Assembly (NCBI GenBank): GCA_021776475.1
Contig: JAJFFV010000006.1
Location: 248,001-312,000, forward strand
DNA: 64,000 nt
Source of the DNA: Parvularculaceae bacterium
Lineage (GTDB): Bacteria > Pseudomonadota > Alphaproteobacteria > Caulobacterales > Parvularculaceae
Direction: 5' to 3'
The notes below the pieces were generated by a model. It ran no database searches. It was not told the DNA's origin and was given only the letters and a program-made list of their open reading frames with translations. Below are positions 54,933 through 63,981 of this stretch, in pieces. A program made the position numbers and the translations under genes. How positions within the stretch are numbered: position 1 is the stretch's first letter; each line of letters begins with the position of its first letter.

Positions 54933-54966
54933 GTTTTGTGACAAAACCTCAAAACGACTATGACAG
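54933..54966 (-). promoter_or_regulatory. Putative Pho box upstream of porin
   Basis: Read on the minus strand: CTGTCAT (54966-54960), then GTTTTGA eleven bases further, then TTGTCAC (54944-54938) another eleven bases on. This is the 11-bp periodicity of PhoB sites (CTGTCAT repeats), with a degenerate middle unit. The last part also lies in a perfect palindrome, GTTTTGTGACAAAAC (54933-54947). The site is about 70-100 bases ahead of the porin start. Control by PhoB is inferred. Confidence 0.5.
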
Positions 54967-54994
54967 TTTTGCAAAAACAACAAAAGTTAGCTCA

Positions 54995-55438
54995 ATTGAC
55001 CAGTGGAATGAGCACAAGGTGCTCCTGGGCGCCGGATTTGATATGCAAGAGCGCTTTTCCGGTTAAAGGATCGCGGGGAAACGAGGATCGTCATGGCTTC
55101 CCGGACCTTTGTTACCGGGATAGAGCCAAGTATAATCTCGGGGTTAAGCGGCAGCGGATCGCTTGTGCTTGAGGTCGTGTCGGAGGCCGCGGTTGAGTGC
55201 TTCCAATAACACCTCTGTCGTCGCGGGCTTGGCGAGATAGTCAGCCATCCCGGCGGCCAGGACTTCTTCCTGAGCACCTTTTGCCCTTCAGGCGAGGTAA
55301 CTGTTGCAAGCTCACCTGGTTCGCGGGTTGAAAACTTATGGTCACTTCAAGTGATCCGTCTTCGGCATAAAGCGGTTGTGGGATTGAAACGCGGACGAGA
55401 TCAGCTTTGTTGAAGACTTGTTGTTTCGATGCCGCCAT
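54995..55438 (-). pseudogene. Remnants including a response-regulator receiver end
   Basis: No intact gene spans this stretch. On the minus strand 55287-55144 encode RAKGAQEEVLAAGMADYLAK followed by PATTEVLLEAL, the typical C-terminal part of a CheY-like receiver (DYLAKP with the conserved lysine), starting right after a TGA. Upstream, ATG 55438 opens MAASKQQVFNKADLVRVSI and runs into another frame near 55290. Downstream another frame gives DPLTGKALLHIKSGAQEHLV to TGA near 54998. The pieces look like broken regulatory or hybrid-kinase coding sequence. Confidence 0.5.
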
Positions 55439-55513
55439 CTGAGACAGAGAGCAATGACATTGTTGTTGAAAAGGAAAGGGGTAAGTCCTGTGAAAAAGCC
55501 GTTAACCTTGGTT

Positions 55514-57313
55514 TTAGGCTCCAAGCTCTTCGCGTTTCATCTCAAGCTCAAGCCAGTGCTCTTCTTTTTGGAGAAGATTTGCTTCCGCTTTTTTAAGGAG
55601 TGTCGCCGTGTTGTTGAAACTCTCTGGATCGCGGGCAAATAAATTGGGGTCAGCCATTTTCGCCTGAAACGCTGCGATATCTTTCTGGAGTTGGTCAATT
55701 TCACTCGGGAGGGTCTCAAGTGCGTATTTTTCCTTATAGGACAGTTTGGCACTCGTAGTTTTCGGCGCCGGTTTTAATTTAGGGTTGTCACGGCGTGTCG
55801 TGGACGAAGTTAGTGTTTGCGCAATAGTAGCTCGTTCCATCACCATATCCGCATACCCACCGGCGTATTCCCGCCAAATGCCAACACCTTCTGGGATGAT
55901 TGTCGAAGTTACTGTGCGATCGAGAAAATCGCGGTCATGGCTGACTAGTAGTACGGTGCCGGTGTACGCCGCTAACATTTCCTGCAGAAGATCGAGGGTT
56001 TCAAGATCAAGATCGTTGGTCGGTTCGTCAAGAACGAGGAGATTGGACGGTCTTGCGAGCGCAATCGCCAGGGTAAGGCGGCCTTTCTCACCGCCGGACA
56101 GTGCTGAGATTGGTGAGCGCATTTGCTCTGGTACGAACAGGAATTCTTTCAGATAGCTCATGACATGGCGCATCTGTCCACCAACGGAGACCATGTCACC
56201 GCGACCACCAGTAAGTGCATCCATTAGCCGGGTCTCAGGTTTCAGAGTTTCCCGGCGTTGGTCAAGTGAGACAATGTCGAGATGGGTGCCAGAGCGGACT
56301 GAGCCTGAGTCCGGCGTGATCTCACCCATCAGGATCTTGAGCAAGGTTGTTTTGCCTGTGCCGTTAGGGCCGGTCACGCCGATCCGGTCACCTCGATTGA
56401 TCTTGATGCTGAAATCCTTAATGAGCTGGTTGTCGTTGTAAGACTTTGCGATGTTGACGGCTTCGATTACGAGCTTGCCGGATTGCCCGCTCTGAGTAGG
56501 TTCGAGCTTAACTTTGCCGGGTGTTTTCAGCGCCTCGCGGCGGTTTATCCGCAGGCCTTCCAATTCTTTCAGACGGCGGACATTGCGTTTGCGCCGAGCG
56601 GTCACGCCATAGGTGATCCAGTGTTCTTCGCGGACGATCTTGCGGTCGAGTTTGTGGCGTTCCAGATCTTCCTGCTCGAGAACGGTGTCGCGCCAGGTTT
56701 CAAATGCGGCGAAACCGTCATTTAATACCCTGGTTACACCGCGATCGAGCCAGACAGTGCGGCGGGTCGTGTTCTCGAGGAAACGACGGTCGTGGCTGAT
56801 CACCACAAGAGCCGACTTCAGGCCGGCAAGTTCCGCCTCCAGCCACTCTATGATCGGCAAGTCGAGGTGATTGGTCGGTTCGTCCAAGATCAAAATATCG
56901 GGCGCTGGTGCCAGGACTTGCGCAAGGGCAGCACGGCGGGCTTCACCTCCGGAGAGGTGGGAGGGTTGTTCTTCGCCGGTTAGGCCCAATGCATGAAGCA
57001 TCAATGTAACCCTGTACGGATCATCGCCCGGCGCTATGCCCGCTTTTGCGTATTCTCTGGTCGTGGCGAAACCGGTAAAATCTGGGTCCTGCTCGAGGTA
57101 TCTGACGGTGACATCGGGCCTGGTCACGCGTTCACCTTTGTCGGGTTCCACAAAACCAGCCGCAATTTTCACCAGGGTCGACTTGCCGGAGCCATTGCGT
57201 CCCACCAGACACAACCGGTCGCGCTCACGGATCATCATGTCCGCGCCGATAAGCAGGGGCGTGCCACCGAAGCTTAGATGAATGTTTTGCAATGTGAGAA
57301 GGGGCGGCGCCAT
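55514..57313 (-). CDS. ABC-F family ATPase (Uup-like)
   Basis: A soluble protein with two ABC domains and no membrane part, as in translation-associated ABC-F factors. Domain 1: Walker A GRNGSGKST, signature LSGGEARR, Walker B LILDEPTNHLD. Domain 2: GPNGTGKTT, LSGGEKGR and LLVLDEPTNDLD. The linker (RRKRNVRRLKELEGLRINRR) and a C-terminal coiled coil (about 530-599) fit the Uup subgroup. The length is 599 residues. It is divergent from the small membrane protein gene. Confidence 0.93.
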   Translation of the reverse strand: MAPPLLTLQNIHLSFGGTPLLIGADMMIRERDRLCLVGRNGSGKSTLVKIAAGFVEPDKGERVTRPDVTVRYLEQDPDFTGFATTREYAKAGIAPGDDPYRVTLMLHALGLTGEEQPSHLSGGEARRAALAQVLAPAPDILILDEPTNHLDLPIIEWLEAELAGLKSALVVISHDRRFLENTTRRTVWLDRGVTRVLNDGFAAFETWRDTVLEQEDLERHKLDRKIVREEHWITYGVTARRKRNVRRLKELEGLRINRREALKTPGKVKLEPTQSGQSGKLVIEAVNIAKSYNDNQLIKDFSIKINRGDRIGVTGPNGTGKTTLLKILMGEITPDSGSVRSGTHLDIVSLDQRRETLKPETRLMDALTGGRGDMVSVGGQMRHVMSYLKEFLFVPEQMRSPISALSGGEKGRLTLAIALARPSNLLVLDEPTNDLDLETLDLLQEMLAAYTGTVLLVSHDRDFLDRTVTSTIIPEGVGIWREYAGGYADMVMERATIAQTLTSSTTRRDNPKLKPAPKTTSAKLSYKEKYALETLPSEIDQLQKDIAAFQAKMADPNLFARDPESFNNTATLLKKAEANLLQKEEHWLELEMKREELGA

Positions 57314-57470
57314 TTTGTACCACTTTGAAAAGAACCTGCCTAACCAGGCTCCGATGAAGTTTCAAATGTCAAATTCATACGAATGTCAACGATGTGACCT
57401 TGCTATTGTCTCACAAAATAACCACATTCAGCTCGCAGACTTAAAGACGATCTGCGAAATGGAGACACAG

Positions 57471-57635
57471 ATGACCCCGGAAGAACGGCGCCTGTGGGCT
57501 CTCTCAAGCGCCCATAGCGCAAAAAGAAGAAAAGCAAAGTCAGAAGGAGCCATGTTCGATTTTTTGGGAATTGCGTTTATTGTAGCAATATTGTTGATTA
57601 TTCTGTTCGTCGCACTGGCTGGCCAGTCGGTTTAA
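57471..57635 (+). CDS. Small single-pass membrane protein, hypothetical
   Basis: A 54-residue frame from ATG 57471, which has GGAG six bases upstream. The product has a charged N-terminal half (TPEERRLWALSSAHSAKRRK) and a C-terminal hydrophobic helix (FLGIAFIVAILLIILFVALA). The frame is open from 57282 with other ATGs, some giving a CxxC segment (YECQRCDLA), but the Shine-Dalgarno favours the short form. The function is unknown. Confidence 0.5.
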   Translation: MTPEERRLWALSSAHSAKRRKAKSEGAMFDFLGIAFIVAILLIILFVALAGQSV

Positions 57636-57657
57636 CGATTTTTCTCGATGGTTCAGA

Positions 57658-58650
57658 TCAGGAAATGTCGAGTTGATGGGCTGCTTCCGGTAGATCTTCA
57701 CCGAAAGCACGCTGATAGAACTCGGCTACGGTGGGCCGCTCTAACTCGTCGCACTTGTTGAGGAACGTGACCCGAAAGGCGTGGCCGAGATTCAGGAAAA
57801 TTTCCGCATTTTGCGCCCAAGTGATAACGGTCCGTGGGCTCATGACCGTAGAGATGTCACCGTTCATAAAGGCGTTGCGCGTCATATCCGCAACTTTCAC
57901 CATCGCGTCGAGTTGTGCGAGGCCCGCCTTGTTGTCGTAGGACGGCAACTTGGCAAGCACGATTGCCACCTCTTCGTCGTGATGCAAATAATTCAGTGTC
58001 GTGACGATAGACCAGCGATCCATCTGACCTTGATTAAGTTGCTGGGTGCCATGATAAAGACCGGTTGTGTCGCCCAGGCCGACAGTGTTGGTCGTTGAAA
58101 ATAATCTGAACCAGGGGTTTGGGGTCAGCACTTTGTTCTGGTCGAGCAATGTCAGTCGGCCTTCTGATTCGAGAACCCGCTGAATAACGAACATCACATC
58201 TGGCCTGCCTGCATCATACTCATCGAAGGCCAGCGCCACTGGTCGCTGAAAGGCCCAGGGTAACATGCCTTCACGGAAGGCTGTGATCTGTTTGCCGTCC
58301 TCAATCACAATTGCGTCTTTGCCAATCAGATCGATCCTACTTACATGGCTGTCGAGATTGACGCGGATACAGGGCCAGTTAAGCCGGGCCGCAACCTGTT
58401 CAATGTGTGTCGACTTGCCGGTGCCGTGATAGCCCTGGACCATTACACGCCGATTGTGCGCAAAACCCGCCAATATCGCCAATGTAGTCTCGGGGTCGAA
58501 GCGATAAGTCGAATCAACGGCCGGAACATATTCGTTCGCTTTTGAAAACGCAGGCACTTTCATGTCAATTGATACGCCGAACACCTCTTTGGCGGAGATG
58601 CTTTTGTCCGGTGCTTCGGCAAAATGCGTATCTGTCTTCAGATTACTCAT
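57658..58650 (-). CDS. cobS: Cobaltochelatase CobS-like AAA+ ATPase
   Basis: CobS is the MoxR-type AAA+ subunit of aerobic cobaltochelatase (CobNST). The 330-residue protein has Walker [10 protein letters not shown], the [15 protein letters not shown] segment, Walker [12 protein letters not shown], the sensor [14 protein letters not shown] and [13 protein letters not shown] 58650 has GGAG nine bases upstream. cobT, which normally follows cobS directly, is missing; the gene ends 23 bases from the convergent small membrane protein. It may serve another VWA-type partner elsewhere. Confidence 0.9.
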   Translation of the reverse strand: MSNLKTDTHFAEAPDKSISAKEVFGVSIDMKVPAFSKANEYVPAVDSTYRFDPETTLAILAGFAHNRRVMVQGYHGTGKSTHIEQVAARLNWPCIRVNLDSHVSRIDLIGKDAIVIEDGKQITAFREGMLPWAFQRPVALAFDEYDAGRPDVMFVIQRVLESEGRLTLLDQNKVLTPNPWFRLFSTTNTVGLGDTTGLYHGTQQLNQGQMDRWSIVTTLNYLHHDEEVAIVLAKLPSYDNKAGLAQLDAMVKVADMTRNAFMNGDISTVMSPRTVITWAQNAEIFLNLGHAFRVTFLNKCDELERPTVAEFYQRAFGEDLPEAAHQLDIS

Positions 58651-58743
58651 GGAAAGGCGGCTCCGGTGATTTTTGCGGACAATCCCCGAATTGCCATCGG
58701 CAGGCAAGAAAGGATTGCACTTTTAGGGAAGATTCAGTGCCCC

Positions 58744-59391
58744 TCAGCAATAGCCAGCTTTTTTCAGAATCTGGTGTGCTTTGATCACTTCTTGCAACTG
58801 TTCTTCAGCGCCGCGATCACCGGCATTGGAATCAGGGTGAAACCTTTTGACCAGTTCCGCATAGCGTTTACGGATATCGTTTTCGGGCGCGTTGGCCGGC
58901 AGGTTGAGCGTTTTGAACGCCTGCACTTGCAGTTTGGTGAGTTTGCGTCCTTCGCGGAAGACCCCATCCATATTTTTCCGTGCCAATGGGCTCTGGGCAA
59001 ATATACCGATATTCTCGTCAATCACCGCCGCGTCATCGGCTGATGCGCGCGAAGCGGCGGCCGCGCGTCCGTTTTTAGACATTTGCCATGTTGGACGACC
59101 GCCATATCGTTGCGCCTCACGGAATTTCTGAGCCTCTTCATCCGACATGGCATCGAAAAAGTTCCAGTTCTTGTTGTGCTCGCGGGCGTGTTGCGGACAA
59201 AACCAGTAAAACTCATTCATTTGTTGTGGCGATTTAGGTGCGCGCGCTTCAGCTACAGCTTGACAGTCAGGGGCATCACATTTGCGCGGCTCCTGTTTGA
59301 CCCATTTCTTGGCTGCTGTTCTGCCACCTTTCGACTGTTTGACGCGAATATCGAACCCATGGCGGGGCTTATATGGAAAATCGTCTGACAT
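58744..59391 (-). CDS. J-domain protein
   Basis: A 215-residue cytoplasmic protein with a C-terminal J domain (about 150-215) containing the HPD motif in KRFHPDSNAGDRG, which stimulates DnaK. The N-terminal part has a possible metal site (CDAPDCQAVAEAR and FCPQHAREHN) and the NWNFFDAMSDEEA block, as in alphaproteobacterial J proteins placed beside cobS and bolA. Starts at 59391 or 59400 are both possible. Confidence 0.88.
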   Translation of the reverse strand: MSDDFPYKPRHGFDIRVKQSKGGRTAAKKWVKQEPRKCDAPDCQAVAEARAPKSPQQMNEFYWFCPQHAREHNKNWNFFDAMSDEEAQKFREAQRYGGRPTWQMSKNGRAAAASRASADDAAVIDENIGIFAQSPLARKNMDGVFREGRKLTKLQVQAFKTLNLPANAPENDIRKRYAELVKRFHPDSNAGDRGAEEQLQEVIKAHQILKKAGYC

Positions 59392-59561
59392 AAGACTCAT
59401 TATGGGGTGTTCGGTACGCCGATACAATCTTGACAGAAAGCTCATTGTTGGGCTTTGTCACGGGTTTTGGATTTCTGAATAGAAAGTTGTGCATATTTCA
59501 TCGTCTATGCGGCGGGGTGCTCATTGTGCTAAGCTCCGCTGATTGATAACGGGAGAGATAG

Positions 59562-61175
59562 ATGTATGCAGTTAAGCTGACCGAGTCACTTTTTCAATCG
59601 ATCGGGGATGATGATATCCGGGAGGTTACTGTCGGCGGGCTTCTACAGGAGATGGCCGTCAAGATGCCCGACAGGGTCGCCCTGAAAGAACTCGATTTTG
59701 ACGGTGAATTTGGCCGTATCTGGACTTATGCTGAACTTTACGCAGATAGCGAAAAGCTTGCGCTTATTCTAGCTGGACGCCACGCAGCCGGTAGCCGTAT
59801 TGCCGTGTGGGCACCAAATTTGCCCGAGTGGGTGTTGCTTGAATTCGCTGCCGCAATGGCCGGGCTAACTCTTGTAACAGTTAATCCATCATATCAGGCT
59901 CGTGAGTTGAAATATGTGCTTGAGCAATCGCGCGCCGATGCGATCTATCTGGTCGAAGATTTCCGCGGCAATCCAATGGGTGAGATTGCCCGGCGTGTGT
60001 GCGATGAGATGCCCACTATCAAACACTGCATTTTTCTGACTAATCCGAACGAACTATATGCGGGCGCGCCTGCAGACAAATTACCGGATGTTGGTCCACG
60101 CGATATTGCCCAGATCCAATATACGTCCGGGACCACGGGCTTTCCCAAAGGCGCCCTACTTCATCATCACGGCCTTGTGCAAAATGCAAAGGATACCGGT
60201 GTTCGTATTGAAACGCAGGCCGGAGATACCGTTCTGCACAATATGCCATTGTTTCACACGACGGGATGCGCGGTCGTGCTGCTCGGCAGCATCAGCGTCG
60301 GATGCACCTTGCTTTTGGCGCCTGTTTTTGATCCCGTGATGATCGCCAGAGTGATTGCGCGTGAAAGGGTGACGCATTTCATGGGTGTACCGACGATGAT
60401 TGTGGCGATCATCGAGGAAGTCAAAAAATCCGGTGCCGATACATCTTCGCTCAAGGCCGTGTTTTCCGGTGGGGCAATGGTGTCGCCAGAGCTTGCTCGT
60501 GAATCAAAAGAAATCCTCGGCCAGTATGTGCAGATTGTTTACGGCCAGACTGAAAGCTCACCAGTGATTACCGGGTGTTGGCGTGATGATACGCTGGAAG
60601 ACCTCACTCAAACTATCGGGCAACCGCTGCCACATATGGAAGTTTCAATCCGTGATGCCAAAGACAACGTTGTTGTACCGGTTGGAGAACAGGGAGAGAT
60701 TTGTGCACGCGGGTATTTGGTTATGCACGGCTATAACGACAATCCCGAAGCAACTGCAGCTGCGATTGACAAGGATGGCTGGCTGCACACTGGTGATCTC
60801 GGGACCATGGACGCCCGTGGATATTTGAAAATTACTGGAAGGGTGAAAGAGATGATCATTCGGGGTGGTGAGAACATTTTTCCAGCTGAGATCGAAAACG
60901 CGATGACAGAGCATCCGGAAGTTGCTGAAGTCGCCGTTATTGGGGTGCCTGACGACAAATGGGGCGAGCAGGTTGCTTGCTTCATGCGGGCAGCTGGGGG
61001 TGTGACCCCCGCGCCCGAAGAACTAAAGGCGTTTATCCGTGAAAGACTGTCGCCCCAGAAAACGCCTACTTTTTGGATTTGGGTTGAAGAATGGCCGCTT
61101 ACAGGATCAGGCAAAATTCAAAAATTCAAACTTGCAAAGCAGTTTGTGAGTGAGCAGCTGCAAAATACCGCATAA
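59562..61175 (+). CDS. AMP-binding acyl-CoA synthetase
   Basis: An ANL-superfamily enzyme of 537 residues that activates a carboxylic acid as acyl-adenylate and then thioester. The P-loop-like A3 motif is YTSGTTGFPKGA, A5 is YGQTESSP, A7 is HTGDLGTMD, A8 is GRVKEMIIRGGENIFPAEIE, and the C-terminal catalytic lysine is in PLTGSGKIQKFKL. Overall it is like medium/long-chain fatty acyl-CoA ligases; the substrate is not known. GGGAGAG precedes the ATG. bolA follows after 8 bases. Confidence 0.9.
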   Translation: MYAVKLTESLFQSIGDDDIREVTVGGLLQEMAVKMPDRVALKELDFDGEFGRIWTYAELYADSEKLALILAGRHAAGSRIAVWAPNLPEWVLLEFAAAMAGLTLVTVNPSYQARELKYVLEQSRADAIYLVEDFRGNPMGEIARRVCDEMPTIKHCIFLTNPNELYAGAPADKLPDVGPRDIAQIQYTSGTTGFPKGALLHHHGLVQNAKDTGVRIETQAGDTVLHNMPLFHTTGCAVVLLGSISVGCTLLLAPVFDPVMIARVIARERVTHFMGVPTMIVAIIEEVKKSGADTSSLKAVFSGGAMVSPELARESKEILGQYVQIVYGQTESSPVITGCWRDDTLEDLTQTIGQPLPHMEVSIRDAKDNVVVPVGEQGEICARGYLVMHGYNDNPEATAAAIDKDGWLHTGDLGTMDARGYLKITGRVKEMIIRGGENIFPAEIENAMTEHPEVAEVAVIGVPDDKWGEQVACFMRAAGGVTPAPEELKAFIRERLSPQKTPTFWIWVEEWPLTGSGKIQKFKLAKQFVSEQLQNTA

Positions 61176-61183
61176 GGATTGCC

Positions 61184-61447
61184 ATGTCTGTTGCCGATAC
61201 AATTCACAGCAAGCTAAGTGAAGCGCTTGCACCGGCTGAACTTGAAGTTATAGATCAGTCATACCTCCACAAGGGACATGCCGGGGCGCCCGACGGGGGA
61301 GAATCCCATTTCAAACTGCGTGTCGTTTCTATGGCGTTTGATGGCAAGTCTCGACTGGAACGACAGCGGATGGTCAATCAGATATTGGCTGAAGAGCTGG
61401 CCGGACCAGTCCATGCATTGTCGATGGATCTGGCGGTATCGGCCTGA
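61184..61447 (+). CDS. BolA family protein
   Basis: An 87-residue BolA-fold protein that probably works with a monothiol glutaredoxin in iron-sulfur handling or regulation. Diagnostic blocks are LEVIDQSYLHKGHAG, GESHFKLRVVS, FDGKSRLERQRMVN and the C-terminal HALSMDLAV. The invariant histidine is in HALS. It is co-directional with the acyl-CoA synthetase. Confidence 0.93.
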   Translation: MSVADTIHSKLSEALAPAELEVIDQSYLHKGHAGAPDGGESHFKLRVVSMAFDGKSRLERQRMVNQILAEELAGPVHALSMDLAVSA

Positions 61448-61734
61448 CGCCCCAACAATCGTATTTTTTTGGACAGCGAGTTTTAGCAGAAGATTGTTCA
61501 AATAAGTCAACAGTCGCAATCTTATTCTTCTGTTCAATAATCGCTATTACCCGGCCTGAAAGTCTGGCGGTGCGTGCAGTATTGGGGTACACTGGTTACG
61601 CGACGATGTCGCGCAAGTTCAGCGTACCAATCTAATACTATGGGCCTCTGGTGCGTGCCAACCTTGTGTGACAGTGCAATCTGATGACCGTTGGGAGAGG
61701 GTCAAAACCAAAACACATTCCTGGGAGAGAGTAC

Positions 61735-63981
61735 ATGCCTTTCGATAGCCTCGATAACGATGAACAAGATACCGGTGTTCTGACCTATGATGGATTATTT
61801 GGATCCGATGGTTTCACTTTTGATCTTCATGGTGGTGATGATGACGGTCACAGCCACGGGAGCTTGCCATCTTTTTCTGGCGTTTTGAACGGTGGTGGTA
61901 TCTCGGTCACCGGCGGTATTAATGCCATAACAGCTGATCTGCTGAGTCAGGCGGTCGGAACGCTTTCTGACGGGGTTCAGAATGCCCTAGATTTTACATT
62001 GAACATTGTTGATCTCACGGGTGAAGCTACGCAGGATGTGCTGGATCTTTTCGACACAATCGCTAGCCAGGCGCTCAATACCTGGGGTCATTTTATCGAC
62101 GCTGCCGAAGGAGCGAGCCTGGAAGTTACGGTGAATGTGGGCGGCACCAATGCGGTGGCCTCAGCTGGTCCGGGTACTTTCGCAATTTCAGATTTCTTTG
62201 ATCTGAATGGCAATGGAGAGCTCGATAACGGTGACTTCCTGCTGATCGAAGCAGGCAGCCTCTTTGAGCTGCGGACTGGCATTGATGTAAACGGTGCCGG
62301 TACGGATATTGTCATCAACGTTAATCCTGATCTGATCAACAGTGGTGCGTTTTTCTTTGATCCGGAGCTGGATGATGCCGTGCCGCCGGGTCAGTTCGAT
62401 TTCTTTTCCGTCTTGCTGCACGAAATCGGTCACGGGCTTGGCTTCCTCGGGATCAGGGACACGGATGCACCGTTTGACCTGCCACTTTTTGACCTGGCGA
62501 ATATTGGGCTTCAAGGAATAGTGACAATCGGGACGCCATTCGATCTTCTCATCGGCCTTAATTCACTGGGCAATCCGGCCTTCTTTGGATCTCAATCCGT
62601 CGCGACATACGGCGACGGTGTCCCACTGGAATTCCAGACTGGCTCGCCGGGTTCTGATCTGTCGCATTTCCTTGGTACGGCTGGCGGGCCTGTACCCGTG
62701 GATACGGCGCTTACATTGTTGAACCCTTTCGTCATTCCGGGCGACCGGGTCGATATCGGTCAACTCGAACTTGCACTGCTTGCAGATATCGGGCTGCCAA
62801 TTATCAATTTTGATGATGCACCTTTTATCAACACGTTTGATCCGTTACCGCCTGAAGTCGTTCCGACTGCATTTTTTGGGGGAGTTGGTAGTGTTCAAGA
62901 CGGCGTGCTGACATTCTCAATCAATCTGACCGCGCAACCGCCATTCTTGTTTATCGCATCATCTGTGGGTCTCGGTATAGGTCTGACCGGCGGCGAGGTG
63001 ACCACCCGGGTGCTGTACGAGGGTGACGAAACTGAGGCGGTGTTTGGTGTTACGCTTGACGATGTCTTTGGCGTTGATACTACGACATTTGTCGGCGAAC
63101 TCGCAGGCTCGCTCGACATCCGCTTGTTCAATCCGGCCCAGGCCAATTTGGATGATGGCGCGCGCGAAGAAAACACGAGCGTGCCACTTGCCTTCTTTGG
63201 TGGTGATGACGGGAATGACCGTCTAAATGGTGGCAATGGCATTGATTTGATCTTTGGTCGTGGTGGCAATGATCGCCTGAATGGCGGTGACGGCGATGAT
63301 TTCATAGATGGAGGCGCCGGCAACGACCGGATCAACGGTCAAGGCGGTGATGACATGCTATCCGGCGGTGGCGGAAACGACCGTGTGATCGACCGTGATG
63401 GCAATAATGAAGTTGACGCTGGTGCCGGCAATGACCGCGTAAATACCGGCGACGGTGACGACCTGATCTTTGGCGGTGACGGCAATGATCGCATCAATGC
63501 AGGTGACGGCGACAACGGCGTTGATGCAGGCGCCGGGAATGACCGGGTTACCAGCGGAGACGGAAGCGATGTCATCCTCAGTGGCGACGGAGACGACCGC
63601 GTTCACTCTGGTGCCGGGAGTGATCTTGTTCTTGGCGGCGGCGGCAATGACCGGCTTTTTGGTCAGGATGGGGATGATGTAATTAGCGGTGGTGCTGGTA
63701 ATGATCGCATTTTCGGCGGTGAGGGTGCTGATATCTTTGTGTTTGGGCCAGGGTCTGAGCACGATGATGTGCGCGACTTCGATACTGAACAAGGTGATCA
63801 GGTTGATCTAACCGGCTTCGGTGAAAGCTTTGACTCGTTTGACGAGATCCTGGCTGCCGCGAGCCAGAACGGTCAGCACACTGTGTTTAATTTCGGCGAT
63901 GGCGACATCCTGACCTTGCGGTCAACACAGCTATCCAGCCTGACCGAAGACGACTTCGTCGGTTTGGTAATCGGCGTTTAG
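61735..63981 (+). CDS. RTX protein with metzincin-like protease domain
   Basis: A 748-residue acidic secreted protein. The N-terminal half contains a zinc-protease signature HEIGHGLGFLG (229-239). It has the HExxH pair and the metzincin glycine (236) but Gly239 at the usual third-ligand position, so a different third ligand is needed. A second beta domain follows, then RTX calcium repeats at about 489-667, and a C-terminal ADIFVFGPGSEHDDVRDFD region typical of type I secretion substrates. There is no Sec signal peptide. GGGAGAG precedes ATG 61735; the frame opens at 61684. The secretion genes are not in the window. Confidence 0.88.
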   Translation: MPFDSLDNDEQDTGVLTYDGLFGSDGFTFDLHGGDDDGHSHGSLPSFSGVLNGGGISVTGGINAITADLLSQAVGTLSDGVQNALDFTLNIVDLTGEATQDVLDLFDTIASQALNTWGHFIDAAEGASLEVTVNVGGTNAVASAGPGTFAISDFFDLNGNGELDNGDFLLIEAGSLFELRTGIDVNGAGTDIVINVNPDLINSGAFFFDPELDDAVPPGQFDFFSVLLHEIGHGLGFLGIRDTDAPFDLPLFDLANIGLQGIVTIGTPFDLLIGLNSLGNPAFFGSQSVATYGDGVPLEFQTGSPGSDLSHFLGTAGGPVPVDTALTLLNPFVIPGDRVDIGQLELALLADIGLPIINFDDAPFINTFDPLPPEVVPTAFFGGVGSVQDGVLTFSINLTAQPPFLFIASSVGLGIGLTGGEVTTRVLYEGDETEAVFGVTLDDVFGVDTTTFVGELAGSLDIRLFNPAQANLDDGAREENTSVPLAFFGGDDGNDRLNGGNGIDLIFGRGGNDRLNGGDGDDFIDGGAGNDRINGQGGDDMLSGGGGNDRVIDRDGNNEVDAGAGNDRVNTGDGDDLIFGGDGNDRINAGDGDNGVDAGAGNDRVTSGDGSDVILSGDGDDRVHSGAGSDLVLGGGGNDRLFGQDGDDVISGGAGNDRIFGGEGADIFVFGPGSEHDDVRDFDTEQGDQVDLTGFGESFDSFDEILAAASQNGQHTVFNFGDGDILTLRSTQLSSLTEDDFVGLVIGV
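63199..63735 (+). repeat. RTX calcium-binding nonapeptide repeats
   Basis: About twenty glycine/aspartate-rich nonapeptides of the form GGxGxDxUx (for example GGNGIDLIF, GGDGDDFID, GGAGNDRIN, GGGGNDRLF, GGAGNDRIF). They fold as calcium-bound parallel beta rolls outside the cell. Some units deviate (DRDGNNEVD, SGDGSDVIL), which breaks the array into blocks. Confidence 0.92.

Noticed and set aside
57282-57470. Longer N-terminus for the small membrane protein (CxxC segment)
   Set aside because: The longer form starts inside the divergent ABC-F gene and lacks a ribosome-binding site, while ATG 57471 has GGAG at six bases.
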